Shown here: positions 7,909-15,572 of the stretch, piece by piece
Position numbering within the stretch: the stretch's first letter is position 1
Layout: each line of letters begins with the position of its first letter
Origin: Pseudomonas cavernicola
GTDB lineage: Bacteria; Pseudomonadota; Gammaproteobacteria; Pseudomonadales; Pseudomonadaceae
Reading direction: 5' to 3'
DNA: 64,000 nt
Assembly: GCF_003596405.1 (NCBI RefSeq)
Contig: NZ_QYUR01000002.1
Span: 946,501 to 1,010,500, forward strand
Notes under the pieces: model-generated
The model's input: the letters and a program-made list of their open reading frames with translations, nothing else
The model's database searches: none
Told to the model about the DNA's origin: nothing
Translations under genes and position numbers: made by a program

Positions 7909-9681
7909 ATGACAACAAGAACAATGCGCGGAATCTTCCGGCCGCACGTGCTGGCCGCCGCCGTTGCCTTGGGCAGCAGCGCCCAGGCTTACGCCATTAC
8001 TTTCAATATCGGGGAGATCGAAGCGCAGTTCGATTCGCAGCTGTCGGTGGGGGCCAGTTGGTCGACACGCAGCGCCGACCCGGATTTCATCTCCCAGGTC
8101 AGCGGCGGTAAAGCGTCCTCGCGAACCTCCGACGACGGCCGCCTGAACTTCAAGAAGGGTGAAACCTTCTCGAAGATCTTCAAGGGCATCCACGACCTGG
8201 AGCTGAAGTACGGCGACACCGGGGTGTTCCTGCGTGGCAAGTACTGGTACGACTTCGAGCTGAAGGACGAGCACCGCCAGTTCTACGACATCGATGACCA
8301 CAACCGCAAGGAGGGCGCACAGTCTGCCGGTTCGCAGCTTCTCGATGCTTTCGTCTATCACAACTACAGCATCGGCGAGCTGCCCGGCAGCGTCCGCGTC
8401 GGCAAGCAGGTGGTCAGCTGGGGCGAGAGCACCTTTATCGGCAACAGCATCAACTCGATCAACCCGATCGACGTGGCCGCCTTCCGCCGCCCCGGCGCGG
8501 AGATCAAGGAAGGCCTGATCCCGGTCAATATGCTCTACCTGTCGCAGAGCCTGACCGACACAGTGAGCGCCGAGGCCTTCTATCAACTGGAGTGGGACCA
8601 GACCGTGGTGGATAACTGCGGTACCTTCTTCTCCACCTCCGATGTGGTCGCCGATGGCTGCACGGATCGCCTGGTGGTTGCCGGTAATGACCTGCCACCC
8701 GGCCAGTCGAACAACACCGGCCCGGCTACTGGCAACAACCTCTTTATTCCGCGTGCCGGCGACCGCGATGCGCGAGACAGCGGCCAGTACGGCCTGGCCC
8801 TGCGCTGGCTCGCAGAGGAACTGAACGACACCGAGTTCGGCGCCTATGCAATGAACTACCACAGCCGCAGCCCGGTGTTCAGCACCATCCGTACCACCAC
8901 CCCTAGCGCGGCCCTTATCCCTGGCGCGCCGAATGCTCGTTATTTTATCGAGTACCCGGAGGACATCCGCCTCTATGGCCTGAGCTTCCAGACCAACGTC
9001 GGCGGCACGGCGCTGTCCGGCGAGGTCAGCTACCGGCCGAACATGCCGTTGCAGATCAACTCCACTGACCTGTCCTTTGCGGCCCTCGGCCTGCCGTTAT
9101 CGCCGGTGTTCCAATCCGGTAATGCGCGGAACACCGCTGGCAGCGATATCCACGGCTACGATCGCCGCGGGGTCACCCAGGCGCAGGTCACCGCAGTGCA
9201 GTTCATTGACCGAGTGCTAGGCGCCAGCCGTCTGACCCTGGTCGGCGAGGTGGGTTACAACCATATCAACGGCATCAGCGACGATGTCGGCGAGCTGCGC
9301 TTCGGCCGCGACCCGATCTTCGGCTCGGGGCAGCTGTCCTCGCAACCTACCTGCCGCGCCCTCAACGCCGCCAACCCGCAGGAATGCAACGACAAGGGCT
9401 TCTTCACCAGCGGCTCATGGGGCTACCGCGCACGCGCCAGCCTGGACTACAGCAACGTGATCGCCGGGATCAACCTGACGCCGAGCGTGGCCTGGTCGCA
9501 TGACGTCGACGGTTACGGGCCGAACTTCACCGAAGGCTCCAAAGCCATCAGCCTCGGCCTGAATGCCGAGTACCAGAACATGTACACCGCCAGCCTGAGT
9601 TACACCGACTTCTTCGGTGGCGATTACAGCGTTATCACCGACCGGGATTTCGTTGCCCTCAGCTTCGGCTTGAACTTCTAA
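7909..9681 (+). CDS. DUF1302 outer-membrane beta-barrel-like protein
   Basis: A 590-residue exported protein of the DUF1302 family. An N-terminal signal peptide ends near SSAQAYA (about residue 30). The remainder has alternating aromatic strands and ends in VALSFGLNF, a terminal phenylalanine typical of outer-membrane barrels, so an outer-membrane location is likely. The start is well placed after AGGAG. The gene is 27 bp upstream of a DUF1329 gene, the usual partner; in proteobacteria this pair often accompanies RND/MMPL-type exporters or lipid and hydrocarbon genes, and its biochemical role is not established. A decayed copy of its 3' end lies at 13744-13983. No exporter is present in the window. 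Confidence 0.82.
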   Translation: MTTRTMRGIFRPHVLAAAVALGSSAQAYAITFNIGEIEAQFDSQLSVGASWSTRSADPDFISQVSGGKASSRTSDDGRLNFKKGETFSKIFKGIHDLELKYGDTGVFLRGKYWYDFELKDEHRQFYDIDDHNRKEGAQSAGSQLLDAFVYHNYSIGELPGSVRVGKQVVSWGESTFIGNSINSINPIDVAAFRRPGAEIKEGLIPVNMLYLSQSLTDTVSAEAFYQLEWDQTVVDNCGTFFSTSDVVADGCTDRLVVAGNDLPPGQSNNTGPATGNNLFIPRAGDRDARDSGQYGLALRWLAEELNDTEFGAYAMNYHSRSPVFSTIRTTTPSAALIPGAPNARYFIEYPEDIRLYGLSFQTNVGGTALSGEVSYRPNMPLQINSTDLSFAALGLPLSPVFQSGNARNTAGSDIHGYDRRGVTQAQVTAVQFIDRVLGASRLTLVGEVGYNHINGISDDVGELRFGRDPIFGSGQLSSQPTCRALNAANPQECNDKGFFTSGSWGYRARASLDYSNVIAGINLTPSVAWSHDVDGYGPNFTEGSKAISLGLNAEYQNMYTASLSYTDFFGGDYSVITDRDFVALSFGLNF

Positions 9682-9708
9682 GCGCCGCCCCGCACAAGGA
9701 CTCGAACA

Positions 9709-11082
9709 ATGAAAACAAAACAATTCATGCAATTTGGCGCCGCCATGGCCCTGTCCCTTCTGGCTGGCAGCGTGATGGCCGCGGTTTCCGCCGAGGAAGC
9801 CGCCAAGCTCGGCACCACCCTGACTCCGCTGGGCGCGGAGAAAGCCGGCAATGCCGACGGCAGCATTCCCGAGTGGACCGGCGGCCTGCCGACCAACGCG
9901 GCCACGGTGGACGCCAACGGCTTCCTCGCCGACCCCTTCGCCAGCGAGAAGCCGCTGTTCACCATCACCGCGGCCAACGTCGAGCAGTACAAGGACAAGC
10001 TGTCGCCCGGCCAATTGGCGATGTTCAAGCGCTACGCCAGCACCTACAAGATCCCGGTCTACAAGACCCACCGCAGCATCGCACACAGCCCCTCGGTGTA
10101 TGAGGCGATCAAACGTTGCGCGACCACGGTGAAAGCCATCGACGGCGGCAACGGCCTGGAGAACTACCAGGATTGCCGCACCTATGCCTTTCCGATCCCG
10201 AAGACTGGCGTCGAAGTGGTGTGGAACCACATCACCCGCTACCGCGGGCAGAACGTACGGCGCCACATTATCCAGGCCACACCGCAGGTAAATGGCTCCT
10301 ACGCCCTGGTGCAGTTCGAGGACGAAGTGGCCTTCCCGCAGACGGTGAATGGCCTGGACCCGGCAAAGGCCAGCAACGTCCTGCTGTTCTTCAAACAGAA
10401 GGTCCTGGCGCCCTCGCGGCTGGCAGGTAACGTGTTGCTGGTGCACGAAACCATCGACCAGGTGAAGGAGCCGCGCCTGGCCTGGGTCTACAACGCCGGC
10501 CAACGCCGCGTACGCCGTGCCCCGCAGGTCGCCTACGACGGCCCGGGCACCGCTGCCGACGGCCTGCGTACCGCGGACAACTTCGACATGTTCTCCGGCG
10601 CGCCGGATCGCTACGACTGGAAACTGATCGGCAAGAAGGAGATGTACATCCCCTACAACAGCCTGCATCTGGACCAGCCGACCCTGAAGTACGCCGACAT
10701 CCTCAAGCCCGGGCATATCAACCAGGACCTGACCCGTTACGAGCTGCACCGCGTCTGGGAAGTGGAAGCCACGGTGAAACCGGGCGAACGGCATATCTAT
10801 GCCAAGCGCCATCTCTATGTCGACGAGGACAGCTGGCAAGTCGCCCTGGCCGACCACTACGACGGTCGCGGGCAACTCTGGCGCGTGGCCGAAGGGCATA
10901 GCCAATTCAACTACGCCCAGCAACTGGCCGGCTATACCGTCGAGACGCTGTATGACGTGATCGCCGGGCGGTACATCGCCCTGGGTCTGAAGAACGAGGA
11001 GAAGCGCGGCTTCGAGTTCGGCTTCCAGGCCAGCAGCGCCGACTACACCCCCGCCGCCCTGCGTAACTCCGGGGTTCGCTAA
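9709..11082 (+). CDS. DUF1329 exported protein, copy 1
   Basis: A 457-residue exported DUF1329 protein. The signal peptide ends at SVMAAVSA (about residue 25). The mature start EEAAKLGTTLTPLGAEKAGNADGSIPEWTGGLP is the family hallmark, and the body contains DNFDMFSGAPDRYDWKL and a C-terminal ADYTPAALRNSGVR. It is probably periplasmic or attached to the outer membrane and is thought to work with the DUF1302 barrel, but its role is unknown. AAGGA precedes the ATG. A close paralogue lies at 14010-15377, so the DUF1302-DUF1329 unit was duplicated around the acylase gene. Confidence 0.82.
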   Translation: MKTKQFMQFGAAMALSLLAGSVMAAVSAEEAAKLGTTLTPLGAEKAGNADGSIPEWTGGLPTNAATVDANGFLADPFASEKPLFTITAANVEQYKDKLSPGQLAMFKRYASTYKIPVYKTHRSIAHSPSVYEAIKRCATTVKAIDGGNGLENYQDCRTYAFPIPKTGVEVVWNHITRYRGQNVRRHIIQATPQVNGSYALVQFEDEVAFPQTVNGLDPAKASNVLLFFKQKVLAPSRLAGNVLLVHETIDQVKEPRLAWVYNAGQRRVRRAPQVAYDGPGTAADGLRTADNFDMFSGAPDRYDWKLIGKKEMYIPYNSLHLDQPTLKYADILKPGHINQDLTRYELHRVWEVEATVKPGERHIYAKRHLYVDEDSWQVALADHYDGRGQLWRVAEGHSQFNYAQQLAGYTVETLYDVIAGRYIALGLKNEEKRGFEFGFQASSADYTPAALRNSGVR

Positions 11083-11105
11083 CCCCCGCCGTGCTACCCG
11101 CTCAA

Positions 11106-11133
11106 CACAATGCCCCGGATTCGGGGCGTTGTC
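11106..11133 (+). terminator. Hairpin after DUF1329 copy 1
   Basis: ACAATGCCCCG and CGGGGCGTTGT pair around GATT. No T-run follows, so it is at best a weak terminator. Just after it GCATCTC is repeated three times (11154-11174). Confidence 0.35.
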
Positions 11134-11216
11134 GTAGTCGTGGCGCCAGAGCCGGCATCTCGCATCTCGCATCTCGCATGCAGAGTGCTGGCACTCAGAA
11201 CAAGGAGAACCCACCC

Positions 11217-13601
11217 ATGAAGCGCACCCTGACCGTCCTCGCTGTCGCCATCGCGGCCACCGCTGGCGGCGCCGCCTGGTATATCGACAGCAAGCAACCG
11301 CTTCGCGACGGCGAACTGCGCTTGAACGGCCTGCAGGCGCAGGTCACGGTGCGTTACGACGAACGCGGAGTGCCGCATATCCAGGCCCAGAACGAGGCCG
11401 ATATGTACCGCGCCCTGGGCTTCGTGCAGGCCCAAGACCGCCTGTTCCAGATGGAGCTGCTGCGCCGCCTGGCTCGCGGCGAGTTGGCCGAGGTCCTCGG
11501 CGCCAAGCTGCTGGATAGCGATCGGCTGTTCCGCACCCTGGGCATTCGCGCGCAGGCCGACACCCATGCCGCCAAGCTGGACATGCACAGCCCGGCGGGT
11601 CAGGCGCTGGTTGCCTACCTGGACGGCATCAACCAGTACCAGACCAGCCGCCCGGCGCCGGTCGAGTTTGACCTGCTGGGGATAAAGCCGCGCCCCTTCA
11701 CCATCGCCGACAGCTACAGCATCACCGGTTTCAACGCCTACAGCTTTGCCACTGCGCTGCGCAGCAACCCGCTGCTGACCTATGTGCGCGACGAACTGGG
11801 CGCCGACTACCTGAAGGTCTTCGATGTCGACTGGCACTCGCAGGGCGTGGTCGGCAAGCCGGCGCTGGCCGCCGCCGACTGGCAGGACCTCAATGCCATC
11901 GCCCGCCTGAGTCTCGACGCCCTGAGCGAGGCCGGTCTGCCGCAGTACGAGGGCAGTAACGCCTGGGTGATTGCCGGCAGTCGCACTGCCAGCGGCAAGC
12001 CGCTGCTGGCTGGCGACCCGCATATCCGCTTCGCCGCGCCGGCGGTGTGGTATGAGGCGCATACCCAGTTGCCAGGCGAGGAACTTTACGGCCACTACCA
12101 GGCACTGTCGCCCGCCGCCAGCCTCGGCCACAACCGCGACTTCGCCTGGAGCATCACCATGTTCCAGAACGACGACCTCGACCTGATCGCCGAGAAGGTC
12201 AATCCGGACAATCCGAACCAGGTCTGGTATCAGGGCCGTTGGGTCGAGCTGCAAAGTCGCGAGGAAGTCATCGCGGTGAAGGACGCCGAGCCGGTCAAGC
12301 TGACCCTGCGCCGCTCGCCGCACGGGCCGATAGTCAACGACGCCCTGGGCGCCGCCGCTCAGGGCAAGACACCGATCGCCATGTGGTGGGGCTTCCTCGA
12401 GACCGAGAACCCGATACTCGAGGCCTTCTACGAGCTGCGCACGGCCGACAGCCTGGACAAGGCGCGCGCCGCCGCCGAGAAGATCCACGCACCGGGCCTG
12501 AACCTCGTGTACGCCAACGCCAAGGGCGATATCGCCTGGTGGGCCGCAGCCAAGCTGCCGAAGCGTCCGACCGGGGTGAACCCGGCCTTTATCCTCGACG
12601 CCAGCCGCGGCGAGGCGGAGAAGGACGGCTTCTATCCGTTCGCCGACAACCCCCAGGAAGAGAACCCGCCACGCGGCTATATAGTCTCCGCCAACTTCCA
12701 GCCGCTCTCACCGATCGGCATCCAGATTCCCGGCTACTACAACCTGCCGGATCGCGGCCAGCAGCTCGACCGGCAACTGAGCGACAGCAGTGTCAAATGG
12801 GACCTACAAAACAGCCAGGCGCTGCAGCTGGGGGTGAAGACCGGCTACCACCAGCGCGTGCTGCAACCGATCCTCGCCGACCTGCGCGCCGCCGCGGCGG
12901 ACGAGCAGGAGCGCGCGCTGGTCGAGCAGTTGGCCAGCTGGAATGGCGAGCACCAGATCGACTCCGTCCCTGCCAGCCTGTTCAACCAACTGCTCTACGA
13001 GATCAGTCGCGCGGCCATGGCCGACGAGCTGGGCGCAGCCTTCTTCGAAACCCTGCTGGCCTCGCGTCCGCTCGACTACGCGCTGCCACGGCTGAACGCG
13101 GATGCCGCTTCGCCCTGGTGGGACAACCGCGGCACCGAGGCCTTGGAGAACCGCGCTGACAGCATCAAGACCGCCTGGCAGGCGACCCTCGCCCACCTGC
13201 GCAACCAGTTTGGCGCAGAGCCGAGCGGCTGGGCCTGGGGCAAGCTGCACACCCTCACCCACAACCATGCGCTGGGTCAGCTGAAACCACTGGATCGGCT
13301 GTTCAACATCGGCCAGTTCGCTGCCCCGGGCGGCCACGAGATGCCGAACAACCTGTCGCACAAGATCGGCCCGGCGCCCTGGGCGGTGTTCTATGGCCCC
13401 TCGACCCGCCGCCTGATCGACCTCGACGACCCGACCCGCAGCCTCGGCATCAACCCGTTGGGGCAGAGTGGCGTGCCGTTCGACGCGCACTACGCCGACC
13501 AGGCCGAGGTCTATATCCAGGGCCTGTACCAGCCGCAGCATGTGCGCGAGGAGGAGGTGGCGGCCCATAGCCAGGGCGTGCTGAGACTGATCCCGAGGTA
13601 G
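11217..13601 (+). CDS. Penicillin acylase family (Ntn-hydrolase) periplasmic amidase
   Basis: A 794-residue precursor of the penicillin/acyl-homoserine-lactone acylase family. These are exported proenzymes that cleave themselves into alpha and beta chains and hydrolyse amide bonds of acylated compounds. An N-terminal hydrophobic segment (residues 4-22) is followed by the alpha-chain motif VRYDERGVPHIQAQNEADMY and FVQAQDRLFQMELLRR. The autoprocessing nucleophile is S247 in EGSNAW. HNRDFAWSITMFQNDDLDL and the LNLVYANAKGDIAWW region are typical beta-chain features. I chose the ATG at 11217, preceded by AAGGAG, over an in-frame start 126 bases upstream. The substrate (acyl-homoserine lactone, lipopeptide, N-acyl amino acid or other) cannot be told from sequence. 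It lies between two DUF1329 copies. Confidence 0.87.
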   Translation: MKRTLTVLAVAIAATAGGAAWYIDSKQPLRDGELRLNGLQAQVTVRYDERGVPHIQAQNEADMYRALGFVQAQDRLFQMELLRRLARGELAEVLGAKLLDSDRLFRTLGIRAQADTHAAKLDMHSPAGQALVAYLDGINQYQTSRPAPVEFDLLGIKPRPFTIADSYSITGFNAYSFATALRSNPLLTYVRDELGADYLKVFDVDWHSQGVVGKPALAAADWQDLNAIARLSLDALSEAGLPQYEGSNAWVIAGSRTASGKPLLAGDPHIRFAAPAVWYEAHTQLPGEELYGHYQALSPAASLGHNRDFAWSITMFQNDDLDLIAEKVNPDNPNQVWYQGRWVELQSREEVIAVKDAEPVKLTLRRSPHGPIVNDALGAAAQGKTPIAMWWGFLETENPILEAFYELRTADSLDKARAAAEKIHAPGLNLVYANAKGDIAWWAAAKLPKRPTGVNPAFILDASRGEAEKDGFYPFADNPQEENPPRGYIVSANFQPLSPIGIQIPGYYNLPDRGQQLDRQLSDSSVKWDLQNSQALQLGVKTGYHQRVLQPILADLRAAAADEQERALVEQLASWNGEHQIDSVPASLFNQLLYEISRAAMADELGAAFFETLLASRPLDYALPRLNADAASPWWDNRGTEALENRADSIKTAWQATLAHLRNQFGAEPSGWAWGKLHTLTHNHALGQLKPLDRLFNIGQFAAPGGHEMPNNLSHKIGPAPWAVFYGPSTRRLIDLDDPTRSLGINPLGQSGVPFDAHYADQAEVYIQGLYQPQHVREEEVAAHSQGVLRLIPR

Positions 13602-13663
13602 GGGGTGGCATAGGCACAGGCCCCAGGCTGCGGGCAGGGCTCTTTTATAAATTCGGCCCTTCT

Positions 13664-13718
13664 GTAGGAGCGAGCTCTGCTCGTGATTAGGAGCAGCGCG
13701 AGCAGAACTCGCTCCTAC
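13664..13718. repeat. REP pair, GTAGGAGCGAG class
   Basis: GTAGGAGCGAG faces CTCGCTCCTAC across 33 bases, with a CTCTGCTCG/CGAGCAGA inner part: a back-to-back REP pair of the type common in Pseudomonas. It lies directly before the decayed DUF1302 fragment, near its truncation point. Confidence 0.75.
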
Positions 13719-13743
13719 TTTTTCGTGCCGGATCAATAGGATT

Positions 13744-13983
13744 AGCCGTTCCTGGGGTTACCGCACACGCGCCAGCCTGACGCCGTGTATCGCCTGGTCG
13801 CACGATATCGCCGATGATGGTCCAAACTTCAACGAGGGTTACAAGGCCGTCAGCCTTGGCCTCGATGCGGAGTACCAAACCACCTACAGCGCCAGCCTAA
13901 GCTATACCGATCTCTTCGGCGGCGATTACAGCACCCTCACCGATCGCGACAGCGTCGCCCTCAGTTTCGGCCTGAACTTCCGA
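13744..13983 (+). pseudogene. 3' remnant of a second DUF1302 gene
   Basis: The translation SWGYRTRASLTP...AWSHDIADDGPNFNEGYKAVSLGLDAEYQ and the ending VALSFGLNF align with the last 90 or so residues of the intact DUF1302 protein. Everything upstream is missing. Relative to the intact gene a 33-bp in-frame segment is deleted after CGCGCCAGCCTG, and the stop TAA has become CGA, so the frame now runs into TGA at 14011, overlapping the DUF1329 start. No start codon or ribosome-binding site is present. It sits in the same place relative to DUF1329 copy 2 as the intact gene does to copy 1. Confidence 0.85.
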
Positions 13984-14009
13984 GCACGGACTGGCAAAGG
14001 ACTCGAATC

Positions 14010-15377
14010 ATGAGAAGCACAAGCATCTTTCGTAACTGCACCCTGGCGCTGACCTTGCTGGCCAGCAGCGTGATGGCCGCGGTCTCCCCGGAAGAAGCCG
14101 CCCAGCTCGGCACCAGCCTGACCCCCCTGGGCGCGCAGAAGGAAGGCAATGCCGACGGCAGCATTCCTGAGTGGACCGGCGGCCTGCCGACCGATGCGGC
14201 GGCGGTGACCAACGGCTTCCTTGCCGACCCCTTCCCCAATGAACAGCCGCTGTTCGTGATCACCGCGGCCAATGCCGAGCAGTACAAGGACAAGCTCTCC
14301 CCCGGCCAGCTGGCCATGTTCAAGCGCTATGCCAGCACCTACAAGATCCCGGTCTACAAGACCCACCGTAGCGCCGCGGTGCCGCAGGCGCTCTACGACG
14401 TGGCGAAGAAGAGCGCGGTGAGCACCCAGCCGGTGGACAATGGCAACGGCCTGGCCAACTTCGCCGACACTCACTACTACGCCTTCCCGATCCCGCAGGA
14501 TGGCATCCAGGTGCTGTGGAACCACATCACCCGCTACCGCGGCGGCAACGTCCGGCGCCTGATCGTCCAGGCCATGCCGCAGACCGGCGGCTCCTTCACC
14601 ACCGTGCACTTCAAGGACGAGGTGGCCTTCCCGGCCGACTTGGCCGAGCTGGACCAGGAGAAGGCCAGCAACATCCTGCTCTACTTCAAGCAGGAGGTGA
14701 CCGCGCCCGCGCGCCTGGCGGGTAACGTGCTGCTGGTCCACGAGACCATCGACCAGGTCAAGGAGCCGCGGATGGCCTGGCTCTACAACGCCGGCCAGCG
14801 CCGCGTGCGGCGCGCCCCGCAGGTCGCCTATGACGGCCCCGGCACCGCCTCCGACGGCCTGCGCACCACCGACAACTTCGACATGTTCTCCGGCGCGCCG
14901 GATCGCTATGACTGGAAGCTGGTGGGCAAGAAGGAGATGTACATCCCCTACAACAGCTACAGGCTCGACTCGACCAAGCTGAAGTACGCGGACATCCTCA
15001 AGCCCGGACATATCAATCAGGATCTGGCCCGTTACGAGCTGCACCGCGTGTGGGAAGTAGTGGCCACGCTGAAGCCAGGTGAGCGGCACATCTATGCCAA
15101 GCGTCACCTGTTCTTCGATGAGGACGGCTGGCAAATCGCCCTGGCCGACCATTACGACGGCCGCGGCCAACTCTGGCGGGTCGGCGAGGGGCATGCTGAG
15201 CAGCACTACCAGCGGCAGTACCCCCTCTACACCCTGGAGGCGCTGTACGACATCATCTCCGGCCGCTACATAGTGAACGGCATGCGCAACGAGGAGAAGC
15301 GCGGCAGCGAATTCGGCTTCAAGGCCACCGGCGCCGATTACACCCCGGCCGCCCTGCGGGCCACCGGCGTTCGCTAA
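14010..15377 (+). CDS. DUF1329 exported protein, copy 2
   Basis: A 455-residue paralogue of the protein at 9709-11082, with signal peptide ending at SVMAAVS, the same EEAAQLGTSLTPLG start of the mature chain and a C-terminal ADYTPAALRATGVR. The two copies are nearly identical over long stretches (for example around DNFDMFSGAPDRYDW) and differ mostly in one block near residues 120-145 and another near 395-415. AAAGGA precedes the ATG. Its own DUF1302 partner survives only as a fragment upstream, so this copy would have to work with the intact barrel encoded 6 kb away. An outer-membrane-associated role is inferred from the family. Confidence 0.82.
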   Translation: MRSTSIFRNCTLALTLLASSVMAAVSPEEAAQLGTSLTPLGAQKEGNADGSIPEWTGGLPTDAAAVTNGFLADPFPNEQPLFVITAANAEQYKDKLSPGQLAMFKRYASTYKIPVYKTHRSAAVPQALYDVAKKSAVSTQPVDNGNGLANFADTHYYAFPIPQDGIQVLWNHITRYRGGNVRRLIVQAMPQTGGSFTTVHFKDEVAFPADLAELDQEKASNILLYFKQEVTAPARLAGNVLLVHETIDQVKEPRMAWLYNAGQRRVRRAPQVAYDGPGTASDGLRTTDNFDMFSGAPDRYDWKLVGKKEMYIPYNSYRLDSTKLKYADILKPGHINQDLARYELHRVWEVVATLKPGERHIYAKRHLFFDEDGWQIALADHYDGRGQLWRVGEGHAEQHYQRQYPLYTLEALYDIISGRYIVNGMRNEEKRGSEFGFKATGADYTPAALRATGVR

Positions 15378-15416
15378 ACCAACCAAAGCGCGGCCTGGTG
15401 CCGCGTTCCAACACTC

Positions 15417-15444
15417 ACAACGCCTCCGCTTGCGGGGGCGTTGT
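15417..15444 (+). terminator. Hairpin after DUF1329 copy 2
   Basis: ACAACGCCTCC and GGGGGCGTTGT pair around a short loop. There is no clear T-run. It resembles the hairpin after copy 1, as expected if it was carried by the duplication. Confidence 0.4.
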
Positions 15445-15572
15445 AGCATCTGCGCTGCGCATAGCATTATGGCGCTGTATCAACCTCAACCATCCTGCTT
15501 CCCCCTTAAGGGTGATGGGGCTAGGGTGGAATTCTCCGGTTCATCCATAACGACAATTCGCGAGAACCGCCC

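Noticed and set aside
11154..11174. Triple GCATCTC repeat as a regulatory or CRISPR-like array
   Set aside because: Only three contiguous 7-bp units with no spacers; a simple slippage repeat.
9415..11214. Minus-strand ORF of 599 residues across the DUF1302/DUF1329 junction
   Set aside because: It spans two clear exported-protein genes on the other strand and has the low-complexity composition of an antisense shadow. A similar 513-residue frame lies over copy 2.
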